NCBI RefSeq assembly: GCF_003063475.1
Contig: NZ_NESP01000002.1
Location: forward strand, 1 to 64,000
DNA: 64,000 nt
Direction: 5' to 3'
Source: Limnohabitans curvus
GTDB lineage: Bacteria; Pseudomonadota; Gammaproteobacteria; Burkholderiales; Burkholderiaceae_C
Shown: piece by piece, positions 1-9,967 of the stretch
Layout of the letters: every line of letters starts with the position of its first letter
Position numbering within the stretch: position 1 is the stretch's first letter
Made by a program: the position numbers and the translations under genes
The notes under the pieces: model-generated
What the model was told of the DNA's origin: nothing
Databases searched by the model: none
The model's input: only the letters and a program-made list of their open reading frames with translations

Positions 1-1
1 A

Positions 2-1432
2 GCTACAGCCAATAGCTACACGATTGGAGGCAGCGTATCCGGGTTGTCCAACGGGCAGCAGGTGACGCTGCAAAACAATGGAGCAGATGCGCTCACTGTG
101 ACCTCTAACAGCAGTTTTGTGTTCTCGCAACCTGTAGCGCTAAATGGAAGCTATAGCGTGACAGTTGGCACGCAACCCACGGGACAAGTTTGTTCAGTCG
201 CAAACAACTCTGGTAGCGGCGCGGGTGTAACAGCCAATGTGACCAGTGTGAGTATCGTTTGTGCAAATGCTCCGGCAAGTACCTACACTATTAGTGGAAG
301 CATTACTGGGCTTCCAAATGGATTGCAGGTCACGTTGAACAATAACAACACAGACCCCCTTACCGTTTTAGGTAGCGGTAACGGTAGTTCAGCTATAAGT
401 TTCGCATTTTCTACAAGTGTTGCCAGTGGTGCAAGCTACGCCGTGACGGTTGGGACGCAACCTAAGGGCTTCAGGTGGTGTTCTGTTACAGCCAACCCTA
501 GTAGTGGTTCGGTGACAAGTAATGTCACAAATGTGGCTGTCTCTTGTGTTGAATCAGCATCAAGGGCAAGTACGCTGGTGAGCACGGCAACTGATAACCC
601 AGCCCCCACCGGCGTTGCTGTGGATGCGCAAGGAAATGTTTATGTTGCTCAATGGCGGGATGATTCTGGAAGTGACCCAGGTATTGTTCCTATCGTTTCC
701 AGTGCCTGGGATACTGTCTCCAAGATAACCACAAGCAACCAGCAATCAGCCTTTGTCTCAGGATTGATATCACCAGTCGGCTTGACTTTTGATGCAAGTG
801 GGAACTTGTACATTGTTCAAACAGACTCAACCATAATCAAGAAGGTCACAAGTGCGGGTGTTGTGTCTACGTTTATTGATATAAACGCAATTGATTCGAA
901 CATCACTACGCCTGCAGCGATTTACTTTGACAGTCAAACCGACAAGTTTTATGTATCGGATCAGTTTGGCTACATCTCAGTTATTACGTCTGCTGGTGCG
1001 CTGAGCAGATCAATCCCGCTACCCAACTTCCCATCTGTATTAGGTGTTGTAGTTGATGCGAGTGGCAACATTTATGCCAGTGATTACACGAACAGTCTGA
1101 TCCTGAAGATAGACACCTCAAACACCGTGACGACATTCGCGGGCTCGTCGCAGGGCTTTGCAGAAGGCACGACAACAAATGCAAAATTCAACAGTCCATA
1201 CGGCATCACCAAAGACACGAGTGGAAACCTGTATGTAGCGGATCAAGGAAATAACAAGATCCGCAAGATCACTGCGGCAGGTGTTGTCACTACGCTGGCT
1301 CCTACACTGAGTTCTGGTGTTGCAGCAACTTTCGACGCCCCCACAGGAATCACAACAGATGCGAATGGGGTTTTGTATGTGACGGAATATTACGGGCGTA
1401 AAGTTAGCAAGATTTCTCCTATCTCGCCGTAA
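2..1432 (+). CDS. NHL-repeat secreted/surface protein (5' end outside window)
   Basis: The reading frame is open from the first bases of the window, so the true start lies upstream. The first TTG/ATG inside the window falls within a repeat and is not a real start. The N-terminal part holds two beta-rich repeats of about 85 residues (pattern YTISGSITGLPNGLQVTL ... VTVGTQP ... NVTNVAVSC). The C-terminal part, from about residue 180, holds NHL-type propeller repeats (GVAVDAQGNVYVA, GLTFDASGNLYI, GITKDTSGNLYVAD, GITTDANGVLYVTE). Such proteins are usually exported and bind ligands or surfaces; the specific role is unknown. A good hairpin terminator follows. Confidence 0.85.
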   Translation, partial: ATANSYTIGGSVSGLSNGQQVTLQNNGADALTVTSNSSFVFSQPVALNGSYSVTVGTQPTGQVCSVANNSGSGAGVTANVTSVSIVCANAPASTYTISGSITGLPNGLQVTLNNNNTDPLTVLGSGNGSSAISFAFSTSVASGASYAVTVGTQPKGFRWCSVTANPSSGSVTSNVTNVAVSCVESASRASTLVSTATDNPAPTGVAVDAQGNVYVAQWRDDSGSDPGIVPIVSSAWDTVSKITTSNQQSAFVSGLISPVGLTFDASGNLYIVQTDSTIIKKVTSAGVVSTFIDINAIDSNITTPAAIYFDSQTDKFYVSDQFGYISVITSAGALSRSIPLPNFPSVLGVVVDASGNIYASDYTNSLILKIDTSNTVTTFAGSSQGFAEGTTTNAKFNSPYGITKDTSGNLYVADQGNNKIRKITAAGVVTTLAPTLSSGVAATFDAPTGITTDANGVLYVTEYYGRKVSKISPISP

Positions 1433-1455
1433 ATATGGGTTAACAGTGGTTCATC

Positions 1456-1496
1456 TAGAGGCAGTTTGAGCACCAAGCTAACTGCCTCTTTTTATT
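1456..1496 (+). terminator. Rho-independent terminator
   Basis: The 9-bp arms GAGGCAGTT (1458-1466) and AACTGCCTC (1480-1488) enclose a 13-nt loop and are followed by TTTTTATT. It closes the NHL-repeat gene. It could also serve the leftward operon that ends at 1509. Confidence 0.85.
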
Positions 1497-1508
1497 GTGA
1501 GCGGGACT

Positions 1509-1949
1509 TCATTGTGAAAAGCCACAGAGTTGCTTGATGAATTCAGGGACTGGAATGGCCTTAATCTGATGGTGTGAGCTATCAGGAGTGTTGCCAACGT
1601 GCTTAGCAAAGACTCTTGTTTCGATGCAGGTCATGATTGAACAATGATCACGCATCACCTCATAGTGCATTACAAAACTCGTTTTTCGCCATTGCGTGAT
1701 CCGCGTGTGGATCGACAGAACGTCGCCGTAGCTCGCTGTGTTGGTAAATTGTGCGTGAGTATCAACGACTGGGGTTCCTAGAATTCCGAACTCACGTTCT
1801 GTTGCATGCCATGGGGGAACGCCACGTTGGGTGAAGTAGTTTCTCGATGCTGCATCAATCCATTTAAAGTAGTTTGGAAACCACACGATACGAGCGGGAT
1901 CGCAATCACCAAATTCGACTAGCTTATTGTAGGTAACAACGATGGACAT
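1509..1949 (-). CDS. Acyl-CoA thioesterase, 4-hydroxybenzoyl-CoA thioesterase/YbgC hotdog family
   Basis: 146 residues starting MSIVVTYNKLVEF; the frame is open further upstream, but those codons lie inside the thiolase gene. The hotdog-family signature FGDCDPARIVWFPNYF sits near residue 13, with the Asp that acts in hydroxybenzoyl-CoA-type thioesterases, and GDVLSIHTRI follows. The start lies 8 bp after the thiolase stop, making it the last gene of the gcdH operon. It probably releases CoA from a dead-end or aromatic acyl-CoA made by this pathway. The exact substrate is not readable from sequence; anthraniloyl-CoA or a related thioester is only an inference from the kyn neighbours. Confidence 0.8.
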   Translation of the reverse strand: MSIVVTYNKLVEFGDCDPARIVWFPNYFKWIDAASRNYFTQRGVPPWHATEREFGILGTPVVDTHAQFTNTASYGDVLSIHTRITQWRKTSFVMHYEVMRDHCSIMTCIETRVFAKHVGNTPDSSHHQIKAIPVPEFIKQLCGFSQ

Positions 1950-1957
1950 GCTGTTTG

Positions 1958-3163
1958 TCAAACACGTTCTAAGATAACCGAGATGCCTTGCCCAACGCCT
2001 ATGCACATGGTACACAAAGCGAATCTCTTTTGTGAGTAATGGAGTCGATTGATTGCCGTTGTAACTAGACGAGCACCCGACGCTCCAAGTGGATGTCCCA
2101 GTGCAATGCCACCACCCCAAGAATTGATTTTCGGGTCATCATTTTCCAGTCCGAGTCCACGCATGACGGCGAGTGTTTGAGCAGCAAAAGCTTCATTAAT
2201 CTCGACCACATCCATTTGGGACATTTTCAAACCAGTGAGTGCAAAAACCTTCTCGCTTGCAGGAACGGGACCAATGCCCATGAAACGCGGCTCCACGCCT
2301 GCAACGGCCATGGCAACAATACGAGCTCTTGGGGTTAGTCCATTGTTGATGGCACTCTTCTCATTCGTTACGAGTAGGGCACAAGCACCATCGTTGATTC
2401 CGCTGGCGTTTCCTGCAGTTATCGTTCCTTGGCTATGTGTAATGGGGCCAAGAGACGACAAGATTTCTAAACTTGTGTGCCTTGGATGCTCATCCGCGTC
2501 CACAGAAATTGGATTCGCTCCTTTTTGTGGAATTAGTACAGGTGTGATTTCTCGAGCATGATGGCCATCGGCTTGAGCTGCAAGCGCACACAGTTGGCTG
2601 CGCAAAGCCCAACGATCTTGTTCTTCTCGAGGAATTTTGAATTGAACAGCGAGGTTCTCGGCAGTCTCTGGCATGGAGTCAATGCCGTATTTGTCCTTCA
2701 TGTCGTTATTAACAAATCGCCAACCGATTGTCGAATCGAAAAAAGAATTGCTACGTGCAAATGGGGTCTCAGATTTAAGCATCACATACGGGGCCCGTGT
2801 CATGCTCTCTACGCCGCCTGCAATGATTAGTTGCGCTTCCCCAGATTTAATAGCGCGTGCAGCTGTGCCTATTGCATCAAGTCCTGAGCCACATAAACGA
2901 TTGATTGTTACGCCAGCAACGCTAGATGGCATGCCAGCAAGAAGACTGGCCATACGTGCTACGTTGCGGTTATCCTCACCTGCTTGATTAGCACAGCCAA
3001 GAATTACATCAGACATCTGTTCCCAATCGATGTTGGGGTTTCTTTGCATCAGTGTGCGGATAGGTATTGCGGCAAGATCATCGGTTCTCACTTTGGCTAA
3101 GGCGCCCCCATAACGCCCAATAGGGGTGCGAATAGCGTCGCAGACAAAGGCTTCAGGATTCAT
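1958..3163 (-). CDS. Thiolase (3-oxoadipyl-CoA / acetyl-CoA acetyltransferase type)
   Basis: 401 residues, full length for a thiolase. The acyl-accepting Cys91 sits in NRLCGSG, His357 in ALGHPLGASGAR, and Cys387 in CTMCIGVGQG. The N-terminal region (DAIRTPIGRYGGALAKVRTDD, GCANQAGEDNRNVARM) resembles PcaF 3-oxoadipyl-CoA thiolases more than biosynthetic PhaA. The ATG overlaps the stop of the upstream bifunctional gene (ATGA at 3160-3163), so the two are translationally coupled. With GcdH and the hydratase/dehydrogenase it would cleave acetoacetyl-CoA, or a longer 3-oxoacyl-CoA, to acetyl-CoA. Confidence 0.85.
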   Translation of the reverse strand: MNPEAFVCDAIRTPIGRYGGALAKVRTDDLAAIPIRTLMQRNPNIDWEQMSDVILGCANQAGEDNRNVARMASLLAGMPSSVAGVTINRLCGSGLDAIGTAARAIKSGEAQLIIAGGVESMTRAPYVMLKSETPFARSNSFFDSTIGWRFVNNDMKDKYGIDSMPETAENLAVQFKIPREEQDRWALRSQLCALAAQADGHHAREITPVLIPQKGANPISVDADEHPRHTSLEILSSLGPITHSQGTITAGNASGINDGACALLVTNEKSAINNGLTPRARIVAMAVAGVEPRFMGIGPVPASEKVFALTGLKMSQMDVVEINEAFAAQTLAVMRGLGLENDDPKINSWGGGIALGHPLGASGARLVTTAINRLHYSQKRFALCTMCIGVGQGISVILERV

Positions 3164-5208
3164 GGTGAACTCTCAAAGAGAATGGATATATCCGCGAGTA
3201 CGAAACTGTTGCCACCGTGCTCTGCAAGCCCCGCGATGTCGCTTTGAAGCTGTTGGCGATCTTGTTGCCGAGCCCAGAAGACGGGGCCCCCTTGCCAACG
3301 AGGAAATCCGTAACCATGCACAAAGACCACATCAATATCCGAGGCACGCTGTGCAACTCCCTCACGCATAAGCAATGCAGCTTCGTTGACCATACTCAGC
3401 AGTGCGCGGTTCTGGATGTGCTTAGAATTCAACGTTCGCCTTTTGATCCTGCGGCGTTGAGATGCATTCTCAATAATCTGGCGAACGAGTTCACTGGTGT
3501 TGGCTTGTTTTTTGCCGTTGGTGTAGTCGTAATAGCCGGCGCTTGTTTTACGTCCGAAACGTCCTAGTTCGCATAGGGTGTCTAAGATATCAACGTAGCG
3601 TGTTTCTTGGTTTTTGCGTTGTGTTTTTCGCATACGCCATGCGATATCTAAACCCGAGAGATCGGCCACCGTGAATGGCCCCATAGCCATACCAAAGTCA
3701 ACAAGCGCTGCATCTACTTCTTCAGGCCAAGCACCGTCTTCCAGCATGAATTCGCATTGTGTGCGATATGCGTTGTAAATTCTATTGCCAATGAATCCGA
3801 AACTGTCTTTCGTGACCACTGGGTACTTGTTGAGCCGGTTTCCAAAGGCTATGACAGCATGCAGAGTTTCTAGACAAGTTTGTTTTGCATTCACGATCTC
3901 CAATAACTTCATCACGTTAGCTGGACTGAAGAAATGAAGCCCTATGACCCGCTTTGGACGAGTGGTAGCTAATGCAATCTTATCGACACTGAGGTAGGAG
4001 GTGTTGGTGGCCAGAATTGCATTTGGGTTTGCGAATTGATCGATCTTTTTGAAAACGTCTTGCTTGACAAGCATGTCTTCATAGACGGCTTCAATGACTA
4101 GGTCTGCTTTAGCAAGTTCTTCCCAATTCAATGAGCACAACAGATGAGATAGACATTTGCTTGCCTCAACAGGTGACAATTTACCAGTCTCGACTTGTTT
4201 TTGGTAGTGACTGAAGATACGTTCTTCTCCTTTATCTAAAGCTTCCTTGTCTTGCTCTAACAACATAACGGAAAACTCAGCATCTAGTAAACAAATTGCA
4301 ATTCCCGTTCCCATCGTCCCAGCGCCAATTACGCATACCGTATTGATGGGGATGGGGGCAACTTCTTTTGTCTGCGGGGGCTTTCTGCATGTTTTCTCTG
4401 CAAAGAACAAATGCCGAAGTGCTTGGGCCTCTTGAGATTTTCTTAGCTCAAGAAAAGCTGCGCTTTCGAGTACGAGCCCCTCTTCGATAGGAAGTCTTGC
4501 AGCTGCTTGAATGAGATCAATCGCCTTTGCAATAGCAGGACGACATCTACCTAGTTTTGTATATCGATTGATGGCCTGATCTATAAGGGCAGGATCTTCG
4601 TTTGGGACCAGCTCATCACGAACACTAGATTTATGTTCGATATTTCTCGCGAACAGGTTGGCCGCTACTAAGATATCTGAACAAACCACCGAATCAACTA
4701 ACCTAAGATGCTTTGCTTCTTCTGCGGAAAGTCGTTGCGCGCCACAGATTATGTCAATAGCGCGAGAAATGCCGATTCTTCTGGGAAGCAATTGAGTACC
4801 ACCCGCACCGGGAATAATCCCAAGAGATACCTCTGGTAGACCTATGACAGTATCTACATGCGCGATTCGAGCGTCACATGCCAATGCCACTTCTAGACCT
4901 CCCCCTAGAACGGCACCTTGGAGGGCGGCAACAATGGGTTTCTTGCAGTTCTCTATAACGCGAACGACATCCAATAAAACAGGTCCGTCAGAGGTCCTTG
5001 CGAACTCATGGATATCTGCTCCTGCGATAAATGTGCCATTGGAGCCAACCAAGACAGCTACTTGCGCATTTGATTGTTCGAAATCATTAACTGCGGAAAT
5101 GAGCCCGCGCCGAACTGAGATAGAGATTGCATTAACCGGCGGATTGTCTAACGTGATCACGTAGACGCCTTGTTTAACTTGGCCTTGAACGGGCGAGATA
5201 AGTACCAT
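3160..5208 (-). CDS. Bifunctional enoyl-CoA hydratase / 3-hydroxyacyl-CoA dehydrogenase
   Basis: 682 residues in FadB/FadJ architecture. A crotonase domain fills about residues 1-190 (oxyanion-hole segment GTFIAGADIHEF; GLPEVSLGIIPGAGGTQ with the catalytic Glu). A linker follows, then an NAD-binding Rossmann domain from about 290 (VCVIGAGTMGTGIA) and the dehydrogenase C-domains (LHFFSPANVMKLLEIV, DSFGFIGNRI). It hydrates a trans-2-enoyl-CoA such as crotonyl-CoA and oxidises the 3-hydroxyacyl-CoA. It lies between gcdH (3-nt gap) and the thiolase (4-nt overlap), so these four genes form one operon. Confidence 0.88.
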   Translation of the reverse strand: MVLISPVQGQVKQGVYVITLDNPPVNAISISVRRGLISAVNDFEQSNAQVAVLVGSNGTFIAGADIHEFARTSDGPVLLDVVRVIENCKKPIVAALQGAVLGGGLEVALACDARIAHVDTVIGLPEVSLGIIPGAGGTQLLPRRIGISRAIDIICGAQRLSAEEAKHLRLVDSVVCSDILVAANLFARNIEHKSSVRDELVPNEDPALIDQAINRYTKLGRCRPAIAKAIDLIQAAARLPIEEGLVLESAAFLELRKSQEAQALRHLFFAEKTCRKPPQTKEVAPIPINTVCVIGAGTMGTGIAICLLDAEFSVMLLEQDKEALDKGEERIFSHYQKQVETGKLSPVEASKCLSHLLCSLNWEELAKADLVIEAVYEDMLVKQDVFKKIDQFANPNAILATNTSYLSVDKIALATTRPKRVIGLHFFSPANVMKLLEIVNAKQTCLETLHAVIAFGNRLNKYPVVTKDSFGFIGNRIYNAYRTQCEFMLEDGAWPEEVDAALVDFGMAMGPFTVADLSGLDIAWRMRKTQRKNQETRYVDILDTLCELGRFGRKTSAGYYDYTNGKKQANTSELVRQIIENASQRRRIKRRTLNSKHIQNRALLSMVNEAALLMREGVAQRASDIDVVFVHGYGFPRWQGGPVFWARQQDRQQLQSDIAGLAEHGGNSFVLADISILFESSP

Positions 5209-5211
5209 AAT

Positions 5212-6426
5212 TCAGGACTCTTGTGTGCCTTGAGGTAGATGCGGTTCATTGCCAAAAGAGGCAATCCCCGTGATTGCCCTGCCGAGGATGAGTGCATGAA
5301 TGTCATGAGTACCTTCATAGGTATTGACCACTTCTAGATTTACCAAGTGACGTGCAACGCCAAACTCGTCGGAGATGCCGTTACCTCCCATCATGTCCCT
5401 GGCCATTCGCGCGATGTCCAAGGATTTCCCGCAGCTGTTGCGCTTGAGAATGGAAGTAATTCCTGTGGCAGCTAGACCATCATCTTTCATTCTGCCTAAT
5501 CGCAAACATGCCTGAATTCCTAAACTGATCTCAGTCAGCATATCTGCCAATTTCTTTTGTATCAGCTGATTCGCAGCTAATGGGCGACCAAATTGTTTGC
5601 GGTCTAAGACGTACTGACGTGATCTATTAAAACAATCTTCTGCCGCGCCTAACGCCCCCCAAGCAATGCCATAGCGGGCGCTATTCAAGCAAGTAAAGGG
5701 GCCTTTAAGGCCGCGCACCTCCGGAAACATGTTTTCTTCTGGAACGAATACATCGTTCATCACGATCTCTCCGGTGATTGATGTTCGTAAGCCAACTTTG
5801 CCATGTATGGCGGGCGCACTTAAACCTTCCCATCCTTTTTCCAAGATAAAGCCACGAATAGCACCGTCGTCGGTTTTAGCCCAAACAACAAATACATCGG
5901 CAATTGGACTATTGGTGATCCACATTTTGTTGCCCTTGAGCATGTAGCCACCATCTACCTTTTTTGCTCGGCTAGCCATGCTCGAGGGATCAGAGCCATG
6001 ATCCGGCTCTGTGAGTCCGAAGCACCCAATCCATTCGCCTTTAGCAAGTCTTGGTAGGTATTTTTGACGTTGGGTTTCGGTGCCGAATTCATGAATTGGG
6101 ACCATAACCAATGAAGATTGCACGCTCATCATCGAGCGGTAACCGCTATCTACCCGTTCGACTTCGCGAGCGATGAGGCCATATGCAACATAGTTCAGAC
6201 CAGGACCGCCATATTCGGTGGGGATGGTTGGTCCAAGCAGGCCCAATTCACCCATTTCCCGAAAGATTTCTACATCGGTTTGTTCGTGCCGAAATGAGTT
6301 GAGGACACGAGGCGCTAATTTGTCTTGGCAGTAAGCAAAAGCGGCATCGCGCACCATTCGTTCATCTTCGCTTAGTTGTTGATCCAACAAGAATGGGTCG
6401 TTCCAGTGAAAGGTGGGGGTGTGCAT
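5212..6426 (-). CDS. gcdH: Glutaryl-CoA dehydrogenase
   Basis: 404 residues. The start is set by AAGGAG six bases before the ATG at 6426, although an upstream in-frame ATG exists. Acyl-CoA dehydrogenase family motifs are [19 protein letters not shown] and [15 protein letters not shown]. Family-specific features are [12 protein letters not shown] and [20 protein letters not shown], with the catalytic base Glu371. It oxidises and decarboxylates glutaryl-CoA to crotonyl-CoA with FAD. It is the first gene of the leftward operon, divergent from kynB across 91 bp. Glutaryl-CoA could come from lysine, from benzoyl-CoA-type aromatic routes or from 2-oxoadipate. Confidence 0.92.
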   Translation of the reverse strand: MHTPTFHWNDPFLLDQQLSEDERMVRDAAFAYCQDKLAPRVLNSFRHEQTDVEIFREMGELGLLGPTIPTEYGGPGLNYVAYGLIAREVERVDSGYRSMMSVQSSLVMVPIHEFGTETQRQKYLPRLAKGEWIGCFGLTEPDHGSDPSSMASRAKKVDGGYMLKGNKMWITNSPIADVFVVWAKTDDGAIRGFILEKGWEGLSAPAIHGKVGLRTSITGEIVMNDVFVPEENMFPEVRGLKGPFTCLNSARYGIAWGALGAAEDCFNRSRQYVLDRKQFGRPLAANQLIQKKLADMLTEISLGIQACLRLGRMKDDGLAATGITSILKRNSCGKSLDIARMARDMMGGNGISDEFGVARHLVNLEVVNTYEGTHDIHALILGRAITGIASFGNEPHLPQGTQES

Positions 6427-6517
6427 TTCGGACTCCTTTGAGTGTTGATTATCAAACACATTATTTTGACTAAGGTATTAACATAGTGGCTATAAAAGAA
6501 TTATATGGGGTTACATT
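6427..6517. promoter_or_regulatory. Divergent gcdH / kynB promoter region with palindrome
   Basis: The 91-bp intergenic region carries a plausible rightward -35 TTGACT (6466-6471) with TATAAA (6491-6496, spacer 19) or GCTATA (6489-6494, spacer 17). A palindrome TTGAT-T-ATCAA (6445-6455) lies close to the gcdH ribosome site and would suit an operator serving both operons. No regulator gene is adjacent, so its identity is open. Confidence 0.45.
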
Positions 6518-7150
6518 ATGGCCATGAAGAAACTTTGGGATATCTCTCCGCCGGTGACCGAGTTCAGTCCCGTTTTCCCTGGAGACACAGCGTATGAGCA
6601 GGGCTGGGTTGCTCAAATTGGGAACTCCTGCCCAGTAAATGTTTGTCGACTAACGTTTTCACCGCACATTGGTGCACACGCGGATGCGCCACTGCATTAC
6701 GACGTTGATGGGAAAACGGCAGGTGAATTAGCGCTCATGCCTTTTTTAGGCAGATGTAGCGTGATTGATGCCAGAAATGCAGGTGCTTTGATTCAACCCA
6801 CGGACTTAGAGCATGCATTTGGAAATCTCGCTCCCCGTGTTCTTGTCAGGGGATATGAGAAATTCCCACTGAATGAGTTTGATCCGAAGGGTAAGGCGTT
6901 TGCACCGCAGACGCTAATTGCCCTTGCAAGTTTGGGCGTGTGTTTGATTGGAACAGACAGCGCAAGCGTAGATCCAAGCGATAGCAAAGACCTACCCAGT
7001 CATGAAGTGTTGCGTCTGAAAGGTATGCGAGTGCTAGAGAACTTGTATTTGGATGAGGTCCCAGAGGGGGAGTACGAATTGATTGCATTACCGCTGAAGT
7101 TGATGACAGCGGATGCAAGTCCTGTAAGAGCTGTATTGCGTGAACTGTGA
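6518..7150 (+). CDS. kynB: Kynurenine formamidase (arylformamidase)
   Basis: 210 residues. It hydrolyses N-formyl-kynurenine to kynurenine and formate. The metal-binding cyclase-family motif is intact: His50-IGA-His54-A-Asp56, followed by APLH60. Further KynB signatures are GTDSASVDPSDSKDLPSH and ENLYLDEVPEGEYELIALPL. The first ATG (6518) follows GGGG at 6507-6510; a second in-frame ATG at 6524 is possible. First gene of kynB-kynU-kynA. Confidence 0.93.
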   Translation: MAMKKLWDISPPVTEFSPVFPGDTAYEQGWVAQIGNSCPVNVCRLTFSPHIGAHADAPLHYDVDGKTAGELALMPFLGRCSVIDARNAGALIQPTDLEHAFGNLAPRVLVRGYEKFPLNEFDPKGKAFAPQTLIALASLGVCLIGTDSASVDPSDSKDLPSHEVLRLKGMRVLENLYLDEVPEGEYELIALPLKLMTADASPVRAVLREL

Positions 7151-7166
7151 ATTTAAGAGGAGTTTT

Positions 7167-8453
7167 ATGAAGCCGCTAATTTACGAAGACTGCCAAGCAA
7201 TGGATCGACAAGATCCATTGTGTGTGTTGAAGGATATGTTTCAGTTGCCGCAAGGCCTAGTTTATTTAGATGGAAATTCTTTGGGCGCATTACCAAAGAC
7301 GGCACAGAGCAGAGTCACTCAGGCCATTCAGCATGAATGGGGAAATGAGCTCATTCGCAGTTGGAATACTTCGGGTTGGTTTGAGCTTCCAAGAAAAGTC
7401 GGTGACAAGATTGCGCAATTGATTGGTGCGTATCCTGGAGAGGTTGTTGCAACCGATACAACATCAATTAATTTATTCAAAGTGCTGGCGGCTGCTCTGA
7501 GTATTGCTGCGTCGGATTCCCCGACGAAAAAGAAAATCGTCAGCGAACGAAGTAACTTCCCGACAGACTTGTACATCGCGCAAGCAATATGCAAAGAACG
7601 AGGATATGAGCTCGTACTCTTTGATCTGCAAGAGCAAGCGCTTGATTCTGTGCTTTTGGAAGATGTTGCCGTGTTGATGCTCACGCATGTCAACTACAGA
7701 ACGGGTGCGATGCACGACATGCGAGCGGTGAGTGCGTTAGCCCATGACCAAGGAATATTGACAATTTGGGATTTGGCACATAGTGCAGGTGCTGTTCCAG
7801 TTGATCTCCATTCAGATAAGGCAGACTTTGCGGTTGGGTGTGGCTACAAATATCTCAATGGAGGCCCCGGAGCTCCAGCATTTGTTTGGGCACATCCAAA
7901 ACATGTGGGTAGATTCTGGCAGCCGCTTGCAGGATGGTGGGGGCATGAAAGACCTTTTGATTTCTCTCCTGACTACATACCATCACCCAGCATTGTCCGA
8001 TTCCAATGTGGAACTCAACCGATCTTAAGTTTGGTTGCATTGGAGTGTGGCGTCGATGTTTTTTTAGCTGCTCAAGAACTAGGTGGGATGTACGCACTAC
8101 GGAAAAAATCACTCGCTTTGACTGAGTTGTTTATGCGTTTGGTAGATGAACGCCTATCACCATACGGTATTTCGATCGTGACACCTCGCAAGCCTGATGA
8201 GAGGGGGTCTCAGGTCAGCCTTATTGCCAAAGAAGGGGCCTACGAAATTGTTCAGGCTCTTATTGCTCGAGGTGTTTTAGGAGATTACCGAGCTGGTGAT
8301 GGTGGGAAGTACCCAGATATTTTGCGATTCGGATTTACGCCTCTTTACCTTGGTTTCTCAGACGTATGGGAAGCTGTAGATCAGCTTCACAAAGTGATGC
8401 AAACCGAAGAGTGGCGCGACCCTCGATTTGCACATAAGAACGCAGTAACTTAA
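7167..8453 (+). CDS. kynU: Kynureninase
   Basis: 428 residues; GAGG at 7157-7160 precedes the ATG at 7167. A fold-type I PLP enzyme that cleaves L-kynurenine to anthranilate and alanine. [11 protein letters not shown] is near residue 34, FPTDLYIAQ near 131, and the PLP Schiff-base Lys228 is in [29 protein letters not shown] and [10 protein letters not shown] are also family signatures. The 16-bp gap from kynB indicates co-transcription. No kynurenine 3-monooxygenase is present, so the product here is anthranilate rather than 3-hydroxyanthranilate. Confidence 0.94.
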   Translation: MKPLIYEDCQAMDRQDPLCVLKDMFQLPQGLVYLDGNSLGALPKTAQSRVTQAIQHEWGNELIRSWNTSGWFELPRKVGDKIAQLIGAYPGEVVATDTTSINLFKVLAAALSIAASDSPTKKKIVSERSNFPTDLYIAQAICKERGYELVLFDLQEQALDSVLLEDVAVLMLTHVNYRTGAMHDMRAVSALAHDQGILTIWDLAHSAGAVPVDLHSDKADFAVGCGYKYLNGGPGAPAFVWAHPKHVGRFWQPLAGWWGHERPFDFSPDYIPSPSIVRFQCGTQPILSLVALECGVDVFLAAQELGGMYALRKKSLALTELFMRLVDERLSPYGISIVTPRKPDERGSQVSLIAKEGAYEIVQALIARGVLGDYRAGDGGKYPDILRFGFTPLYLGFSDVWEAVDQLHKVMQTEEWRDPRFAHKNAVT

Positions 8454-8476
8454 CTTTAAATTCAAGGAGACTAACC

Positions 8477-9340
8477 ATGACAGGATGCCCAATGCATGCA
8501 ACTTCTAATGGAGAGCGCATCGTTTTAGAAGAGGCTGCCCAATTAGATTTCAGTGGGAAGATGAGCTACGGGGACTATCTTCAGCTGGACAAAGTGTTGT
8601 CCGCGCAGAATCCACAATCCGAAGAACACGATGAGATGCTGTTTATCGTGATGCATCAAGTGAGTGAGCTCTGGATGAAATTGCTGCTTGCTGAACTTCG
8701 TGAGGCAATAAGTGATGTACGGAATGAAAACTTATCGCCAGCTTTTAAGAAACTTGCTCGCGTTTCTAGAATCATGGAGCAACTTGTTCACGCTTGGGAC
8801 GTGTTGAGTACGATGACTCCCTCGGAGTACACAGCGTTTCGCCCACATTTGATGCAATCGAGTGGATTCCAGAGTTGGCAATACCGATGCATTGAGTTTA
8901 GCTTGGGCAATAAGAATGCAGCCATGTTGCAGCCTCATGCTCATAAAGAGAACCTACTTGATTGGGTGACTCAAGCTTATGAAGCCCCGTCTCTGTATGA
9001 CGAGAGTTTGCGCTTAATGGCTAAGCAAGGATTACACATTCCTGAGACACATCTGAATCGTGATTGGCGTGGTGCATACAGTCGAAACGAGGAAGTGGAA
9101 CAAGCGTGGCTTGTTGTTTATAAAGACCCAACGAAATACTGGGCGCTATACCAGTTAGGTGAGAAGTTGGTGGATGTCGAAGATGCTTTCCGTTTATGGC
9201 GATTCCGTCATGTGACCACGGTAGAACGTGTTATAGGATTTAAGCGTGGTACTGGGGGAACTGGGGGCATTAGTTATTTGAGAAAAATGCTGGACGTTGT
9301 GCTGTTCCCTGAGATTTGGTCAGTACGAACACATCTCTAA
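8477..9340 (+). CDS. kynA: Tryptophan 2,3-dioxygenase
   Basis: 287 residues, normal length. A heme enzyme that opens the tryptophan indole ring to N-formylkynurenine. The substrate-pocket segment [13 protein letters not shown] contains His60, and the heme-ligand region [18 protein letters not shown] contains His245. AAGGAG at 8464-8469 precedes the ATG at 8477 (7-nt gap). It is the last gene of kynBUA, 23 bp after kynU. Enzyme order in the pathway is KynA, then KynB, then KynU. Confidence 0.95.
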   Translation: MTGCPMHATSNGERIVLEEAAQLDFSGKMSYGDYLQLDKVLSAQNPQSEEHDEMLFIVMHQVSELWMKLLLAELREAISDVRNENLSPAFKKLARVSRIMEQLVHAWDVLSTMTPSEYTAFRPHLMQSSGFQSWQYRCIEFSLGNKNAAMLQPHAHKENLLDWVTQAYEAPSLYDESLRLMAKQGLHIPETHLNRDWRGAYSRNEEVEQAWLVVYKDPTKYWALYQLGEKLVDVEDAFRLWRFRHVTTVERVIGFKRGTGGTGGISYLRKMLDVVLFPEIWSVRTHL

Positions 9341-9457
9341 GCCTTTTTCTCTAAGACGCTGTATTCGTTGTGTGGAGTGAATACACGCGGTCTTAACAGT
9401 TTTGACTCTTGTAGATGTGAGGCATCTATGCTGTTAAGGAACACTCACTTGAACATA

Positions 9458-9871
9458 ATGGAGACCATGATGAGTCATGGTGACAGAAAACAAGTCACGA
9501 CTGACGATGGCAGTATTTACGAAGTTGAAACATTGCGTCTTCCCAGTGCAGGTACGGTCAACGTATTGGTAGTTACCGATGAAATGCAAGCGGTGGCTAT
9601 TTCGCTGTTGCCCATTGCTCAGAGGATGGCCAAATCTAGAGCGGCGCGGGCGTTTTTTTACAAAACATCTGAACGACGTCTCGAAGCGTTCGGTGAGCGG
9701 GGGTTTTTGCAAGCAGAGGAGTCCTCACGTGAAGCAAATAAGTATGCACAAACACTTGCGTTGGTGGCTGAAGGTGTTTCAGTAAAAGGGGATCAAAGGG
9801 TCACGTTGCGCACTTGGCAAGAAGTGATGGCTGTTTTCCATCAAAACAAGACTCGTAATATAGATGGTTGA
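9458..9871 (+). CDS. Hypothetical protein
   Basis: About 137 residues if started at ATG 9458; ATG 9467 and 9470 are equally possible and an earlier GTG/ATG exists. I do not recognise it. The sequence is soluble and mixed alpha/beta (VETLRLPSAGTVNVLVVTDEMQAVAIS) with a basic helical middle (AQRMAKSRAARAFFYKTSERR). The intergenic space before it holds a 7-bp inverted repeat (9360-9366 / 9379-9385). It is probably transcribed with the next unknown gene. Confidence 0.5.
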   Translation: METMMSHGDRKQVTTDDGSIYEVETLRLPSAGTVNVLVVTDEMQAVAISLLPIAQRMAKSRAARAFFYKTSERRLEAFGERGFLQAEESSREANKYAQTLALVAEGVSVKGDQRVTLRTWQEVMAVFHQNKTRNIDG

Positions 9872-9967
9872 AATGCTTTTTGATCGGTGCAGATTACTTT
9901 TGGTTGTTTGCTGAGCTCGGTGTCGCAACGGTCATCTGCGTGCATTGTTACTTCTCATTGAAACTAC

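Noticed and set aside
9360..9385. Inverted repeat TGTATTC/GAATACA as terminator of kynA
   Set aside because: No T-run follows and the arms are only 7 bp with a 12-nt loop. An operator is as likely, so no feature was called.
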